DNA of 57,591 nt from Flavobacteriales bacterium (GTDB taxonomy: Bacteria > Bacteroidota > Bacteroidia > Flavobacteriales_F > PHOS-HE28): positions 1-57,591 of the forward strand of contig JAGFIV010000080.1 of NCBI GenBank assembly GCA_024103275.1, in the 5' to 3' direction. The translations under genes were made by a program, and so were the position numbers. The notes beneath the pieces were generated by a model. That model saw only the letters and a list, made by a program, of their open reading frames with translations. It did no database searches and had not been told where the DNA came from. This document shows, in pieces, positions 18,276 to 27,735 of this stretch. Positions within the stretch are counted from its first letter, which is position 1. The number at the start of each line of letters is the position of its first letter.

Positions 18276-18836
18276 ATGTTCATACGCCGCCCGGACACCG
18301 GCATCCCCAGTGATGAGGAACTGCTCGCCCAGCTTCGCAGCGGCAAGCGGCGTGCCCTGGCCCCGCTGTGGGACCGGTATGCACACCTGCTCTTCGGCAC
18401 GGCCATGAAATACCTGAAGGACACCGATCGCGCCAAGGACCTGGTGATGGCGCTGTTCACGGACCTGCCCGCCCTGGCTGCGAAGCACGAGGTGAGGGCC
18501 TTCCGGCCGTGGGTACACACCGTGGCGCGCAACCGCTGCCTGATGGAATTGCGCAACAGGGACCCGCACGTGGACCTGCCCGGTGAGCCCATCGCCGAGG
18601 TTTCCGACGCGGATGAGGCCGTGCTCCGGGAAGCCACGCTCCAAGCCTTGGAGGCCGCCATCAACCAGCTTCCCGAAGGCCAGGCCACCTGTATCCGCCT
18701 GTTCCACCTGGGGCGGAAGAGCTACGCGGAGGTGGCGCAGGCCACCCGCCTCACGGCGGACCAGGTGCGGAGCCACCTGCAGAACGGACGGCGCAAGCTG
18801 CGCATCATACTCGAACGCCATGGCCCGGAACGTTGA
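18276..18836 (+). CDS. RNA polymerase sigma factor, ECF subfamily
   Basis: 186 residues. Region 2 is clear (LFGTAMKYLKDTDRAKDLVM, FRPWVHTVARNRCLMELRN), as is region 4 (AINQLPEGQATCIRLFHLG, YAEVAQATRLTADQVRSHL, QNGRRKLRIIL). It would direct RNA polymerase to a specific promoter set, presumably in response to an envelope signal. The ATG at 18276 gives a normal N-terminus. It overlaps the next gene by 17 bp, which suggests a sigma/anti-sigma pair, and follows the plug-domain gene by 40 bp. Confidence 0.9.
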   Translation: MFIRRPDTGIPSDEELLAQLRSGKRRALAPLWDRYAHLLFGTAMKYLKDTDRAKDLVMALFTDLPALAAKHEVRAFRPWVHTVARNRCLMELRNRDPHVDLPGEPIAEVSDADEAVLREATLQALEAAINQLPEGQATCIRLFHLGRKSYAEVAQATRLTADQVRSHLQNGRRKLRIILERHGPER

Positions 18837-19902
18837 TCCCTTCACCCCGCACGGCCACGTGGACCGCGAACAGTTGGAACGCTACGTGCAAGGCCTGCTC
18901 AGCCCTGCGGAATGCCATGCGGTGGAGCTGCATTTGGAACGCGACCCGCTGCTGCGCGATGCCGCGGAAGGGCTGCGGATGCCCGGTGCGGTGGAGGCCT
19001 TCCATCAATTGCCCGGGCCGGCAACGGGGACCGGAACGGGTCCGTGGGTCGCAGGGGTGCTGTCCGTCGGCATCGTGCTCGGCATCATCCTGCACGCCCT
19101 TTGGCCTTCACCGCCCGCGGACGGGACATCGCCTCCGGGGCCACAGGGGGCCATGACCCACGCCCTCACCCCTGCCGCCATCGAGAGCACGTTGCAAGTG
19201 GTACACCTGGAGCTGGCGGCCGTTCCGGCACCACCCGCCCAGCCGGAAGAACGGCCCTTGCCCCAGGAAAACTTCAGGCGGGAACCGGCGGTGCCGGGCA
19301 ACGCCGAACGCGAAAGCCCGGAACGGATGGAGGTGCAGCCGGTACAGATCGACCGCGGACCGGGCCAGCCCGCCGCCTTGAGGCCCGCCCGGGGTACACG
19401 CCCTTCCCGCCACTTGGTCTTCCTGCACGGCCTGAAGGTGGTGCATCCTTCGGAACTGGCCCGGGCCGGGCTCGGCGTCCAAGGGTCGCCCGGGCGATCT
19501 GCCGATGCGGAACAGGCCAGGCGCGACCAGGTGCCGCCAGGACCCGTCACACGGCCCTACCTGGACCTGATGGACGAGGCCTTGGGTGCCTTTGCCCGCA
19601 ACGCATACCGGCCAGCCTTGGATGAACTGTATTTCCTCCTTGGCCAGAACCCCGAAGATGTGAACGCCCAGTTCTACGCCGGGTTGGCCTGCTACCGGCT
19701 TGGCCTTGATCCACGGGCGGCCAGGCTTTTTCGTGCGGCCGCCCGGAACCCGGTGGACAGCTTCCATGAAGAGGCCGAGTGGTATGGCGCGCTGGCCTTG
19801 GAACGGATGGAAGGCCGGGCGGCGGCGCGGCCCGCCTTGGAGCGCATCGCCCAAGGCGGAGGGTTTTATGCGGCCCGCGCACAGGAGTTGCTGCGGCACT
19901 GA
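18820..19902 (+). CDS. Single-pass membrane protein, putative anti-sigma factor with TPR-like end
   Basis: 360 residues. Residues 1-62 are cytoplasmic (VDREQLERYVQGLLSPAECH, HLERDPLLRDAAEGL), resembling the short helical anti-sigma domain without the zinc HxxxCxxC motif. One transmembrane helix follows (WVAGVLSVGIVLGIILHALW). Then comes a Pro-rich periplasmic linker and a C-terminal part with TPR-like helices (LDLMDEALGAFARNAYRPAL, PEDVNAQFYAGLACYRLGLD, RLFRAAARN). Overlap with the sigma gene and the topology suggest an anti-sigma regulator. No FecR domain is seen, so the role is inferred. A hairpin terminator follows at 19924. Confidence 0.78.
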   Translation: MARNVDPFTPHGHVDREQLERYVQGLLSPAECHAVELHLERDPLLRDAAEGLRMPGAVEAFHQLPGPATGTGTGPWVAGVLSVGIVLGIILHALWPSPPADGTSPPGPQGAMTHALTPAAIESTLQVVHLELAAVPAPPAQPEERPLPQENFRREPAVPGNAERESPERMEVQPVQIDRGPGQPAALRPARGTRPSRHLVFLHGLKVVHPSELARAGLGVQGSPGRSADAEQARRDQVPPGPVTRPYLDLMDEALGAFARNAYRPALDELYFLLGQNPEDVNAQFYAGLACYRLGLDPRAARLFRAAARNPVDSFHEEAEWYGALALERMEGRAAARPALERIAQGGGFYAARAQELLRH

Positions 19903-19923
19903 CCACCGGGCCCCATGACAAAA

Positions 19924-19949
19924 CAAGGCCTCCCACGCGGGAGGCCTTG
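19924..19949. terminator. Bidirectional hairpin terminator
   Basis: CAAGGCCTCCC and GGGAGGCCTTG form a perfect 11-bp stem around the loop ACGC, between the convergent anti-sigma-like gene (ends 19902) and rpmA (ends 19977). The location fits termination in both directions; U-tracts are weak. Confidence 0.75.
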
Positions 19950-19976
19950 CCTGACGAATGAGGACTTGAGCAGGGC

Positions 19977-20249
19977 TCAGTTCGCGGCCCCGTCGGTCGC
20001 CGGGATCACGCTCACGTAGCTCTTGTTATCGCGCTTGCGGCGGAACTCCACGGTGCCGTCCACCAGGGCGAACAGCGTGTGGTCCACGCCCATGCCCACG
20101 TTCTTGCCGGCATGGTGCCGGGTGCCGCGCTGGCGCACGATGATGTTTCCGGCCACGGCCTGGCTGCCGCCATAGATCTTCACGCCGAGGCGCTTGGAGT
20201 GCGACTCGCGTCCGTTACGGGTACTGCCTTCACCTTTCTTGTGTGCCAT
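19977..20249 (-). CDS. rpmA: 50S ribosomal protein L27
   Basis: 90 residues, starting [16 protein letters not shown], then [20 protein letters not shown] and [20 protein letters not shown], the standard L27 sequence that reaches the peptidyl-transferase centre. As is normal in Bacteroidota there is no cleavable N-terminal extension of the Firmicutes type. It lies 59 bp downstream of rplU, the usual rplU-rpmA pair. Confidence 0.97.
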   Translation of the reverse strand: MAHKKGEGSTRNGRESHSKRLGVKIYGGSQAVAGNIIVRQRGTRHHAGKNVGMGVDHTLFALVDGTVEFRRKRDNKSYVSVIPATDGAAN

Positions 20250-20308
20250 CGCTTATCGGGTCTTGTCTGTCTGCTTGTTGGAATTCCCCGCCGGAACCAG
20301 GCCGGGGG

Positions 20309-20830
20309 TTATTTCTTGTCCTTTTTCGGGGCGGCCTTCTTGGCGGGGGCCTTCTTCGCCGGTGCCTTCTTGGCGGCGGTCTTCTTGGCCGCGGCCTTTT
20401 TGGCGGGGGCCTTGGCAGCCGGGGCGGCCTCGGCCACTTCAGCCTTGGTCTTCTTCACGGCGGCGGCCTTCACCACCGGTTTCGGGGCCGTGCTCTTGCT
20501 GGCATCGAACTTCTCGCCCTTGCCCAGGATGGCCTCCACCCACAATTCGGTGAGGGCCTGGCGGTGGCCGTTGAGCTTCTGGTAGCCCTTGCGGCGCTTC
20601 TTGTGGCCCACCAGCACCTTGTCGCCCTTGCTGTGCGCCAGCACCTTGGCGGCGATGCGGGCACCTTCCACCACCGGGGTGCCGATGCTGGTCTTTTTCC
20701 CGTCGCTGACCAGGAGCACGTTTTCGAGCTCCACGTGCTTGCCTTCCTCGAACTCGAGACGGTGCACCTTCAGTTTTTGTGAGGCCTGCACCTTGAATTG
20801 CTGGCCGGCGATCTCTACGATGGCGTACAT
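20309..20830 (-). CDS. rplU: 50S ribosomal protein L21 with a long Lys/Ala/Pro-rich tail
   Basis: 173 residues. Residues 1-103 are a normal L21 (MYAIVEIAGQQFKVQASQKL to HKKRRKGYQKLNGHRQALT). The rest is a basic low-complexity tail built from AKKAPAKK-like units, ending in PKKDKK, similar to a histone H1 or AlgP tail. Extended L21 forms exist in Bacteroidota, but this tail of about 70 residues is long. The ATG at 20830 is standard; a TACCTTCG box lies about 20 bp upstream. Confidence 0.95.
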   Translation of the reverse strand: MYAIVEIAGQQFKVQASQKLKVHRLEFEEGKHVELENVLLVSDGKKTSIGTPVVEGARIAAKVLAHSKGDKVLVGHKKRRKGYQKLNGHRQALTELWVEAILGKGEKFDASKSTAPKPVVKAAAVKKTKAEVAEAAPAAKAPAKKAAAKKTAAKKAPAKKAPAKKAAPKKDKK

Positions 20831-20850
20831 GGTACCTGAAAAATGGGGTG

Positions 20851-20858
20851 CGAAGGTA
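20851..20858 (-). promoter_or_regulatory. -7 box TACCTTCG of rplU-rpmA
   Basis: TACCTTCG fits the TAnnTT(T/C)G pattern and lies 20 bp upstream of the rplU start, leaving a short leader. Confidence 0.5.
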
Positions 20859-20961
20859 AGGGTTCCTTGTGATCGGACAAATTCTCCCGCTTTATCCGCT
20901 GCCGACGACCCGTTCACGAGGGGAAAAGGGCCCTTCCCGGGCCCGGGGGACTTGCCCCGTC

Positions 20962-22221
20962 CTACAGCCCGAACGCCTTCTTCACCGCCGGCACGGCATC
21001 CAGCTTTTCCCAGGGGAACAGCTCCACCTTGACCTTGGCGGTGCGGCCGGCGTTGCTGAAGGTCTTGGTCACGGTCTCCGGCTTGCGCCCCATGTGGCCG
21101 TACGCGGCCGTTTCGCCGTAAATGGGCGTGCGCAGCTTGAAGCGCTGTTCGATCAGGTACGGCCGCATGTCGAACTCCTTCATGCCGGCCACCGTCCTGG
21201 CGATCTGGCCGTCGGTCATCTTCACCTTGCCCGTGCCGTAGGTGTTCACGTAGAAGCCCACCGGCTGGGCCACGCCGATGGCGTATGCCACCTGCACCAG
21301 CACTTCGTCGCATACGCCGGCGGCCACCAGGCTCTTGGCCACGTGGCGCGCCGCATACGCCGCGCTGCGGTCCACCTTGCTGGGGTCCTTGCCGCTGAAG
21401 GCACCGCCGCCGTGCGCACCCTTGCCGCCGTACGTGTCCACGATGATCTTGCGGCCGGTGAGGCCGGTGTCGCCGTGCGGGCCGCCGATGACGAATTTGC
21501 CCGTGGGGTTCACATGGAAGGTGATCTTGTCATTGAACAGGGCCTGCACCCGCTTGGGCAGGCCCTTTTTCACCCGGGGGATCAGGATTTCCTTCACATC
21601 CTTCTTGATCTTGGCCAGCATCTTGGCCTCCGTGTCAAATTCATCGTGCTGGGTGCTGATGACGATGGCGTCGATGCGCACCGGCTTATGGTCGTCGCTG
21701 TATTCGATCGTCACCTGGCTCTTGGAGTCGGGCCGGAGGTAAGGCATTTTGCTGTCCGGTTCGCGACGGATGGCGGAGAGTTCGCGCAGCAGGCGGTGGC
21801 TCAGGTCCAAGGCCAGGGGCATGTACGTGTCGGTGTCGCGGCACGCATAGCCGAACATCATGCCCTGGTCGCCCGCGCCCTGGTCCTCGGGCTTCTTGCG
21901 CTCCACGCCCTGGTTGATATCGGGGCTTTGCTCGTGGATGGCGCTGAACACGCCGCACGAGTGGGCCTCGAACATGTACTCGCTCTTGGTGTAGCCGATC
22001 CTGCGGATCACGTCGCGGGCGATCTGCTGCACGTCCAGATAGGCCTTGCTTTTCACCTCGCCGGCCAGCACCACCTGCCCGGTGGTGACCAGGGTCTCGC
22101 AAGCCACCTTGCTTTGCGGGTCGAACGCGAGGAAGTGGTCGATGAGGGCATCGCTGATCTGGTCGGCCACCTTGTCGGGGTGGCCCTCACTGACGCTTTC
22201 GGAGGTGAAGAGATAAGGCAT
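20962..22221 (-). CDS. metK: S-adenosylmethionine synthase
   Basis: 419 residues. It makes S-adenosylmethionine from methionine and ATP in the cytoplasm. Signature segments are [20 protein letters not shown] (ATP and Mg sites), [12 protein letters not shown], the P-loop-like [19 protein letters not shown], and [20 protein letters not shown]. Length and start are standard for Bacteroidota. It lies upstream of rplU on the same strand, separated by 131 bp, and a weak TTTCTTTG -7-like box is found at 22262-22269. Confidence 0.96.
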   Translation of the reverse strand: MPYLFTSESVSEGHPDKVADQISDALIDHFLAFDPQSKVACETLVTTGQVVLAGEVKSKAYLDVQQIARDVIRRIGYTKSEYMFEAHSCGVFSAIHEQSPDINQGVERKKPEDQGAGDQGMMFGYACRDTDTYMPLALDLSHRLLRELSAIRREPDSKMPYLRPDSKSQVTIEYSDDHKPVRIDAIVISTQHDEFDTEAKMLAKIKKDVKEILIPRVKKGLPKRVQALFNDKITFHVNPTGKFVIGGPHGDTGLTGRKIIVDTYGGKGAHGGGAFSGKDPSKVDRSAAYAARHVAKSLVAAGVCDEVLVQVAYAIGVAQPVGFYVNTYGTGKVKMTDGQIARTVAGMKEFDMRPYLIEQRFKLRTPIYGETAAYGHMGRKPETVTKTFSNAGRTAKVKVELFPWEKLDAVPAVKKAFGL

Positions 22222-22322
22222 GTAGAGGTCTGGTTCTGTCGTTCAACCGGTGTGCGGGGCGCAAAGAAACGGGTTAATGGTGGACCACGGCGCCCGAAAT
22301 TTCCACAGGATGGGACCGCCCG

Positions 22323-23231
22323 TCACTTGCCAGTGAGTTCCTTGAACACCGATTCCAGATTGCGCTCGGCGCGTTGCAGGGTCAGCACCTTCAGGCCCTT
22401 GTCCACGGCGAATTGGAATAGGACGGGCCGGATATCGCCCTCACCGGTGTATGAGATGGTCCAAGCGTTGCCCTCCCCGTACACCGCACGGTCCACCCCC
22501 GGCAGGGCCAGCAGGTCCTCAGCCTTGGCGCGGCCGTCGAACTCCACCAGCACCGCCTGGCGGCTGCCGCCCAGCCCCCGGATGTGCCTGGCATCGTCAT
22601 CGGCCACGATGCGGCCTTTGTCGATGATGATCACCCGGTCACAAATGGCCTCCACCTCCTGCATGATGTGGGTGCTGAGCATCACGGTACGCTCCTGCCC
22701 CAAGTGGCGGATCAAGCCCCGGATCTCTTCCAGCTGATTGGGATCCAGTCCGCTGGTAGGCTCGTCGAGGATGAGCACCTTCGGGTCATGGATCATGGCC
22801 TGCGCCAAACCCACACGCTGCCGGTAGCCCTTGCTCAGCGCGCCGATCTTCTTGTGCTGCTCGCGCTCCAGGCCCACCGTGCCGATCATCTCCTTCACCT
22901 TCCCCTTCACGTTTCTCAGCCGATACATGCCCGCGGTGAAGGCGAGGTACTCCTTCACGTACATGTCGGTGTACAGCGGGTTGTGCTCGGGCAGGTAACC
23001 CGTGTTGCGGCGCACGTCCATGCTGGCCTTGCGGATGTCGAAGCCGCACACGCTGGCATCGCCGCTGGTGGGCGGCAGGAAGCAGGTGAGGATCTTCATC
23101 ATGGTACTCTTGCCGGCACCGTTGGGCCCCAGGAAGCCCACCACCTCGCTGCCGCCGATCTCGAAGGAGACATCGTCCAACGCCTTTTGGGTGCCGAACT
23201 GCTTGGTGACGTGGCGGACGGAGATGGACAT
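22323..23231 (-). CDS. gldA: Gliding-motility-type ABC transporter ATP-binding protein GldA
   Basis: 302 residues. ABC ATPase with Walker A GPNGAGKST, signature SKGYRQRVGLAQAM, Walker B KVLILDEPTSGLDP and the H-loop STHIMQEVE. The C-terminal part of about 80 residues is the GldA-specific extension. GldA pairs with membrane subunits GldF and GldG in Bacteroidota gliding; those genes are not in the window. Presence of gldA does not prove motility. The ATG at 23231 (MSISVRHV) was chosen over 23249. Confidence 0.88.
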   Translation of the reverse strand: MSISVRHVTKQFGTQKALDDVSFEIGGSEVVGFLGPNGAGKSTMMKILTCFLPPTSGDASVCGFDIRKASMDVRRNTGYLPEHNPLYTDMYVKEYLAFTAGMYRLRNVKGKVKEMIGTVGLEREQHKKIGALSKGYRQRVGLAQAMIHDPKVLILDEPTSGLDPNQLEEIRGLIRHLGQERTVMLSTHIMQEVEAICDRVIIIDKGRIVADDDARHIRGLGGSRQAVLVEFDGRAKAEDLLALPGVDRAVYGEGNAWTISYTGEGDIRPVLFQFAVDKGLKVLTLQRAERNLESVFKELTGK

Positions 23232-23306
23232 GGGGGCGAAGTTCGCCACGCCATGCGGAACGGCATGGGCCGTGGATCAATTTTGCAAAAACGGGAAGCG
23301 ACGCGG

Positions 23307-24566
23307 ATGAACAAAAGTCGAGGAACCGATCACCGGTGCAGCCCACTATGGGCCGCTACCGTCGGCGCATTCCTCGGACTGGTGTCCGGCGCCTACGCCC
23401 AAGGCGACGAGGCCCTGCTCTACTTCAGCAATGCCAGCGGTCCATACCAGCTGCACCGCCTGCTGGACGGCACCGATGAACTGTTGGTGGACGACCCCGC
23501 GCACAACTACTGGTGGGCCTTCACCAACCCCGCCCGCACCAAGTTCCTGGCCTACCGTTCCGATACCGCCGCGACCCCGGACCAAGGTGCCTACAACGCG
23601 GCCGAGCTGATGCTGTTCAACATCGACGGCAGCGGTGCGCAACTGCTGATCGACACGGCCACCTACCACTGGGCCGCGCACGGCGTGGGCAAGTTCAGCC
23701 CGGACGGCGGCAAGATCCTGATGGCGGCTGAGCCCGTGGCCAACGGCCCTTGGTATGGCTATGTGACCGACAGCCTGGGCCAGGATCCCCGGCAGATCTC
23801 CGATCGGTTCATGCTCGATCCCGCCTGGTCGCCGGATGGATCGAAGGTGGTGTTCTGCGCCTTTCCGGGGAACCTTCCCAGCTTCGACCTCACGCAACTG
23901 GAACTGCACATCGGCGACTTCGATCCCGTGCTGGACACGCTCACCAACATCGTGCAGATCACCAGCGGCACGGGCAGGGTGCATGATCCCTGCTTTTCCC
24001 ATGCCGGTGACCGTATCGTCTTCTCCGACGGCAACCTCCTCTACACCCAGGCCGACATCCGCATGGTGGATGCCGATGGCGGCAACCCCACGACCGTCTT
24101 CACCGATGGCGGCGCCAATGGCGGTAGCATGTGCTGGAGCGCGGACGACCAGTACATCTGGTTCCACAACCTCACCTACCTCGTGCATCCCTTCCAGGTA
24201 CGCAAGGTGGATGTGGCCACCGGCACCATGACCGTCGTCCTGCAAAGCATCGACCACGATTGCATCGGCCCGCACCTCTATGTTCCGTTGAACACGGCCA
24301 TCGCGGACCGCATCGCGGGAGCGGCGGCGTTGCAGTTCATTCCGAATCCGCTCACGGACCGCGCCACGGTGCATGTCCCCATCACCTTGCACAACGTCAG
24401 CCTCACCGTGACGGATGCCTTGGGTCGCACCGTGTTGCAACGAACCGGTATCAGCGGAAGAACGTTCACCCTGGAACGGAACGACTTACCTGCCGGCCTG
24501 TACCACGCGCTGATCCGCGCGGATGACCGAATGGCATATTCCGGCCGCTTCATGGTCGCGGAGTGA
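23307..24566 (+). CDS. T9SS-exported TolB-like beta-propeller protein
   Basis: 419 residues. A signal peptide (ATVGAFLGLVSGAYAQ) precedes a PD40/TolB-like propeller (GKFSPDGGKILMAAEP, LDPAWSPDGSKVVFCAF, DPCFSHAGDRIVFSDG, SMCWSADDQYIWFHNL). A T9SS type A sorting domain follows (FIPNPLTDRATVHV, LTVTDALGRTVLQRT, LPAGLYHALIRADD). It should be secreted and anchored or released through the type IX system. Substrate and role are unknown. It is divergent from gldA, with a CAATTTTG -7-like box at 23278-23285. Confidence 0.85.
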   Translation: MNKSRGTDHRCSPLWAATVGAFLGLVSGAYAQGDEALLYFSNASGPYQLHRLLDGTDELLVDDPAHNYWWAFTNPARTKFLAYRSDTAATPDQGAYNAAELMLFNIDGSGAQLLIDTATYHWAAHGVGKFSPDGGKILMAAEPVANGPWYGYVTDSLGQDPRQISDRFMLDPAWSPDGSKVVFCAFPGNLPSFDLTQLELHIGDFDPVLDTLTNIVQITSGTGRVHDPCFSHAGDRIVFSDGNLLYTQADIRMVDADGGNPTTVFTDGGANGGSMCWSADDQYIWFHNLTYLVHPFQVRKVDVATGTMTVVLQSIDHDCIGPHLYVPLNTAIADRIAGAAALQFIPNPLTDRATVHVPITLHNVSLTVTDALGRTVLQRTGISGRTFTLERNDLPAGLYHALIRADDRMAYSGRFMVAE

Positions 24567-24629
24567 TACTGCGTGCCGATCTGTACACCCAATGGAAGCT
24601 GGTGGTCCAGGGCTATATTGAGCACCATA

Positions 24630-27600
24630 ATGCGTAAGGCACCATGGGCAACAAGAAGTGGGCTGGTCTGCTTGGCGCTAATGGCCTCGCCCCCTTCTCC
24701 CGCACAATTCGGCATTGGGCACGTGGAGCGCCTTTCGGTGGAAGAGGGGCTAAGCAACGGGGTGGTCTACAATCTGTTGCAGGACGGCCGCGGCTTCCTT
24801 TGGATCGCCACCGGCAACGGGCTGAACCGCTATGACGGCACCGAAGTGGTACAGTACTTCGCCACCGGGGACAGCTTGGGGCCACCGGACAACAGGATCA
24901 CCAGCCTGGTCCAACTGGATACGGGGCATCTGCTATTGGGGACCGAGCAGGGCTTGGCCACGGTCGAGCTGGCCACTTCCGTATTCCGCACCGAGCCCTG
25001 GCCTTCCCTCCCGGACAACCCGGCACGCGACCACCGCGTGCATCTCCTGGCACGGGATACCCGGGGCCAGATCTGGGCCTGCACGCCCCATGCGGTCCAT
25101 CTCTTCGACAGCACACTGGCACCGATCGAGGTTTTCCGAACGCAACCCGACCCCGCAGCCCACCGCTTCCAGAATGTCTTCAAAATAAGCCCCCTCCCCT
25201 CGGGCGAGGTACTGCTCTGGTTGCACGACGGCAGTATCTGGCAGTGGATCCCGGGAGCCCGGGTACTCGAACCGCTGGAAGAGGGTGACCCGGCCGGGTT
25301 GGACTTCTTGCTCGGTGGCCATTACGCATCAGTCACCTTGGTGGACGGGCGCTACCTCGTCCGGCTCAAGGGTGAAAAGATCCTGGTGAAGGACCTTCGT
25401 TCCGGTTGGCTGGGTGAATGCGACCTGCCCGGGCTGAAGGGCGGAAGCATGAACTTCATGGCCGGTACGTGGGGGCCCGCATTTGCCATCAGTTCCTCGA
25501 CACAGGGCCTATTCGTGTTCAACCTGGCCCCGGATGGATCCGGGGGGGTAGCCGTGGAACAAGCAGCTCTGCGGCTGCCCCATACTCCAGCTGGCATAGC
25601 CTATCAGGATGGCGAGGCCAATATCTGGCTCACCAACGGTTACCTAGGGCTTCTGAAGGTGGCCAGGGAAAAGCAACTGTTCAAGCATTGGGCCTTGCCC
25701 AGCCCGGAGGATGGCCGACCGGCCCCGGGGGAAACCAGCTGCCTGATGCCTTTGGGGACATCCCTGCTGGTAGGCACCAGTGAGGGATTGCTGGAGGTGG
25801 ACACCGCCACGGGCGGGATGCGACACTTCAAGGTAACGGACCAGCCCGGCTTCGGCAATATCATTTGGAACTTCCGGCGGGCCGACGAGCAGGCCCTGTG
25901 GGTAGGGACCCAGGTAGGCGTGGTCACCTTCAATCCGGTGGATGGGACATTGGGGCGCCTGCCACGGCCTCATCCCCCCGTTTTGGACAGCGTACCGATC
26001 ACCGTCCTGATGGAGGATGGCCGCCGACGCGTCTGGTTCGGCCTCGGGCTGGGAGGGGGGGTGGTGATGTACGATCCACGGGGCAAAAGTTACCGGACCT
26101 TCCCCGGCATAAGGGGCGGTTATCCGTACCGCTATCCCTTGCAAGCAGGTGAGGATGCCTCGGGCCGGGTCTGGTTCATCAGCGACGTGACCGGGAACCT
26201 CGTGAAATGGGACGACGGAGCCGATGGCTTCATACCGGTTGCCGTACCTGGGGTGCAGGGGGATGTCGACATCCAGACCGGCGGTTTTTTCCTGGACAAG
26301 GAAAAGAATGAGCTCTGGTACGGAGTGCGGCCCGCCAAGTTGGTGAGGTACCGGATCGATGACGGCAGCGCCTCGCTGTATGATGCCTCGGATGGATTGG
26401 GCAAGGGATGGATCTCTACCATCGCCGGCGACCAGTGGGGCCGCATTTGGCTGGGCACCACCGCGGGCATCTCCTGCTTCGACCCGGACATGGGCCATGT
26501 GATCCACTATTCCCTGTCGGACGGTCTTGCGGCCACGGACTATTCCAGTTCGTTCTATGACCGGGCCCGCAACAGGATGTACATGGGGGCCACCGGCGTG
26601 TTGACTGCCTTCAGCCCACCGGTATCACCGAGGGACAACCGGCCCATGCCGATCTACCTGACCGGCCTGACGGTGAACAACGATGTGGTGACCCTGCCAC
26701 GCAATGGCCGGATCCAGCTAAAGGCCTGGCAGAACAACCTGACCGTGGCGTTTACGGGGGTGAACCTGGCCAACGGCAATGAGAATCGCTACCAGTACCG
26801 CCTAGGCCAAGAGGATTGGACCTCTCTGGAACACCAATCGTCGATCCGTTTCGCCAGCCTGAAACCCGGTCCATACCAACTGGAGGTGCGGGCGGCACGC
26901 AAGCATGGTGAATATGGCCCGGCTACACAGGTGCTGCATTTTACCATCCGGCCTCCCTTTACTGCCACCGCCTGGTTTTATGCCTTGCTCATGGCCGTGA
27001 CCTTGGGCCTGGGCTATGCCTGGCATCTGCACCGCCTGAGGCAATGGCGGCGGCTGGAGGCCGTTCGCAGCCGCATCTCGCGCGACCTGCACGACGAGAT
27101 CGGTTCGCGGCTCACCAACATCAATCTCATGGGCCAGATAGCCGATACCGCCGGCAACGCCGACGCGAAAAGCGGCCTGCTGCGGCAGATCCAAGAGGAA
27201 AGCCTGCAGATCTCCCGTGCCATGCGGGACATCATCTGGAGCATCGATCCCGATAATGATTCGATGGGCAACACCCTGCCCAGGATGGTCTCCCACGCCT
27301 CACAGCTGCTGGAGCCGAGGGGTATCACCGTTGAAGCCGACGTGGATGACCTGGGGCAGATCCGCCTGGACATGGAAGCGCGGCGCGACCTGTTCCTGAT
27401 CTTCAAGGAGTGCATCCACAATATCATCAAACACTCCGGGGCGACGCAGGTGGCGATCAGGGCAAAAACGCACCCGGGCGGCTTCCTCCTGGAGGTGGAG
27501 GATGACGGCAAGGGCTTCGACCCGCATGGCTCCCATCCGGTGAGCGGCCTGCGGTACATGCGGCAGCGGGCGGAGAAGCACCGTTGGGTCCTGCTCGTGG

Positions 27601-27653
27601 AAAGCGCGCCCGGCAAGGGTTCAACGATTTCCCTCACGTTCAAGGGCGGATGA
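24630..27653 (+). CDS. Sensor histidine kinase with two-component propeller and Y_Y_Y domain
   Basis: 1007 residues. A signal sequence (SGLVCLALMASPPSPAQ) leads a periplasmic double-propeller sensor made of Reg_prop-type repeats (DGRGFLWIATGNGLNRYDG, QWGRIWLGTTAGISCFD). A Y_Y_Y domain follows (NRYQYRLGQEDW, RFASLKPGPYQLEVRAAR), then one transmembrane helix (FYALLMAVTLGLGYAWHL). The HisKA_3 domain has SRDLHDEIGSRLTN (phospho-His about residue 821), and the ATPase domain carries NIIKHSGA and EVEDDGKGFD. It lacks a fused receiver, so it should phosphorylate the LuxR-type regulator encoded 82 bp downstream. The ligand is unknown; related kinases sense glycans or cell-envelope cues. Confidence 0.92.
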   Translation: MRKAPWATRSGLVCLALMASPPSPAQFGIGHVERLSVEEGLSNGVVYNLLQDGRGFLWIATGNGLNRYDGTEVVQYFATGDSLGPPDNRITSLVQLDTGHLLLGTEQGLATVELATSVFRTEPWPSLPDNPARDHRVHLLARDTRGQIWACTPHAVHLFDSTLAPIEVFRTQPDPAAHRFQNVFKISPLPSGEVLLWLHDGSIWQWIPGARVLEPLEEGDPAGLDFLLGGHYASVTLVDGRYLVRLKGEKILVKDLRSGWLGECDLPGLKGGSMNFMAGTWGPAFAISSSTQGLFVFNLAPDGSGGVAVEQAALRLPHTPAGIAYQDGEANIWLTNGYLGLLKVAREKQLFKHWALPSPEDGRPAPGETSCLMPLGTSLLVGTSEGLLEVDTATGGMRHFKVTDQPGFGNIIWNFRRADEQALWVGTQVGVVTFNPVDGTLGRLPRPHPPVLDSVPITVLMEDGRRRVWFGLGLGGGVVMYDPRGKSYRTFPGIRGGYPYRYPLQAGEDASGRVWFISDVTGNLVKWDDGADGFIPVAVPGVQGDVDIQTGGFFLDKEKNELWYGVRPAKLVRYRIDDGSASLYDASDGLGKGWISTIAGDQWGRIWLGTTAGISCFDPDMGHVIHYSLSDGLAATDYSSSFYDRARNRMYMGATGVLTAFSPPVSPRDNRPMPIYLTGLTVNNDVVTLPRNGRIQLKAWQNNLTVAFTGVNLANGNENRYQYRLGQEDWTSLEHQSSIRFASLKPGPYQLEVRAARKHGEYGPATQVLHFTIRPPFTATAWFYALLMAVTLGLGYAWHLHRLRQWRRLEAVRSRISRDLHDEIGSRLTNINLMGQIADTAGNADAKSGLLRQIQEESLQISRAMRDIIWSIDPDNDSMGNTLPRMVSHASQLLEPRGITVEADVDDLGQIRLDMEARRDLFLIFKECIHNIIKHSGATQVAIRAKTHPGGFLLEVEDDGKGFDPHGSHPVSGLRYMRQRAEKHRWVLLVESAPGKGSTISLTFKGG

Positions 27654-27679
27654 TCCTGCATGCCCGTGCGCCAGGGACC

Positions 27680-27705
27680 GAAAACCACATGAACATGGAA
27701 TTGCC
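27680..27705 (+). promoter_or_regulatory. 26-bp shared motif, copy 1, at the response-regulator promoter
   Basis: The segment begins GAAAACCACATGAACATG and ends AATTGCC, and matches 30776-30801 at 25 of 26 positions (mismatch at 27698). It contains an imperfect dyad ACATG-AA-CATG and ends at the TTG that would be the -33 element. A transcription-factor site is likely. Confidence 0.6.
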
Positions 27706-27730
27706 TTCATGGCCGCGGCCGGTAGCTTTG
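27701..27730 (+). promoter_or_regulatory. Promoter of the response-regulator gene (TTG, 19 bp, TAGCTTTG)
   Basis: TTG at 27701-27703 and TAGCTTTG at 27723-27730 are separated by 19 bp, as expected for a Bacteroidota -33/-7 promoter. The ATG at 27736 lies only 5 bp after the -7 box, so the mRNA would be nearly leaderless. Confidence 0.6.
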
Positions 27731-27735
27731 TTCCC

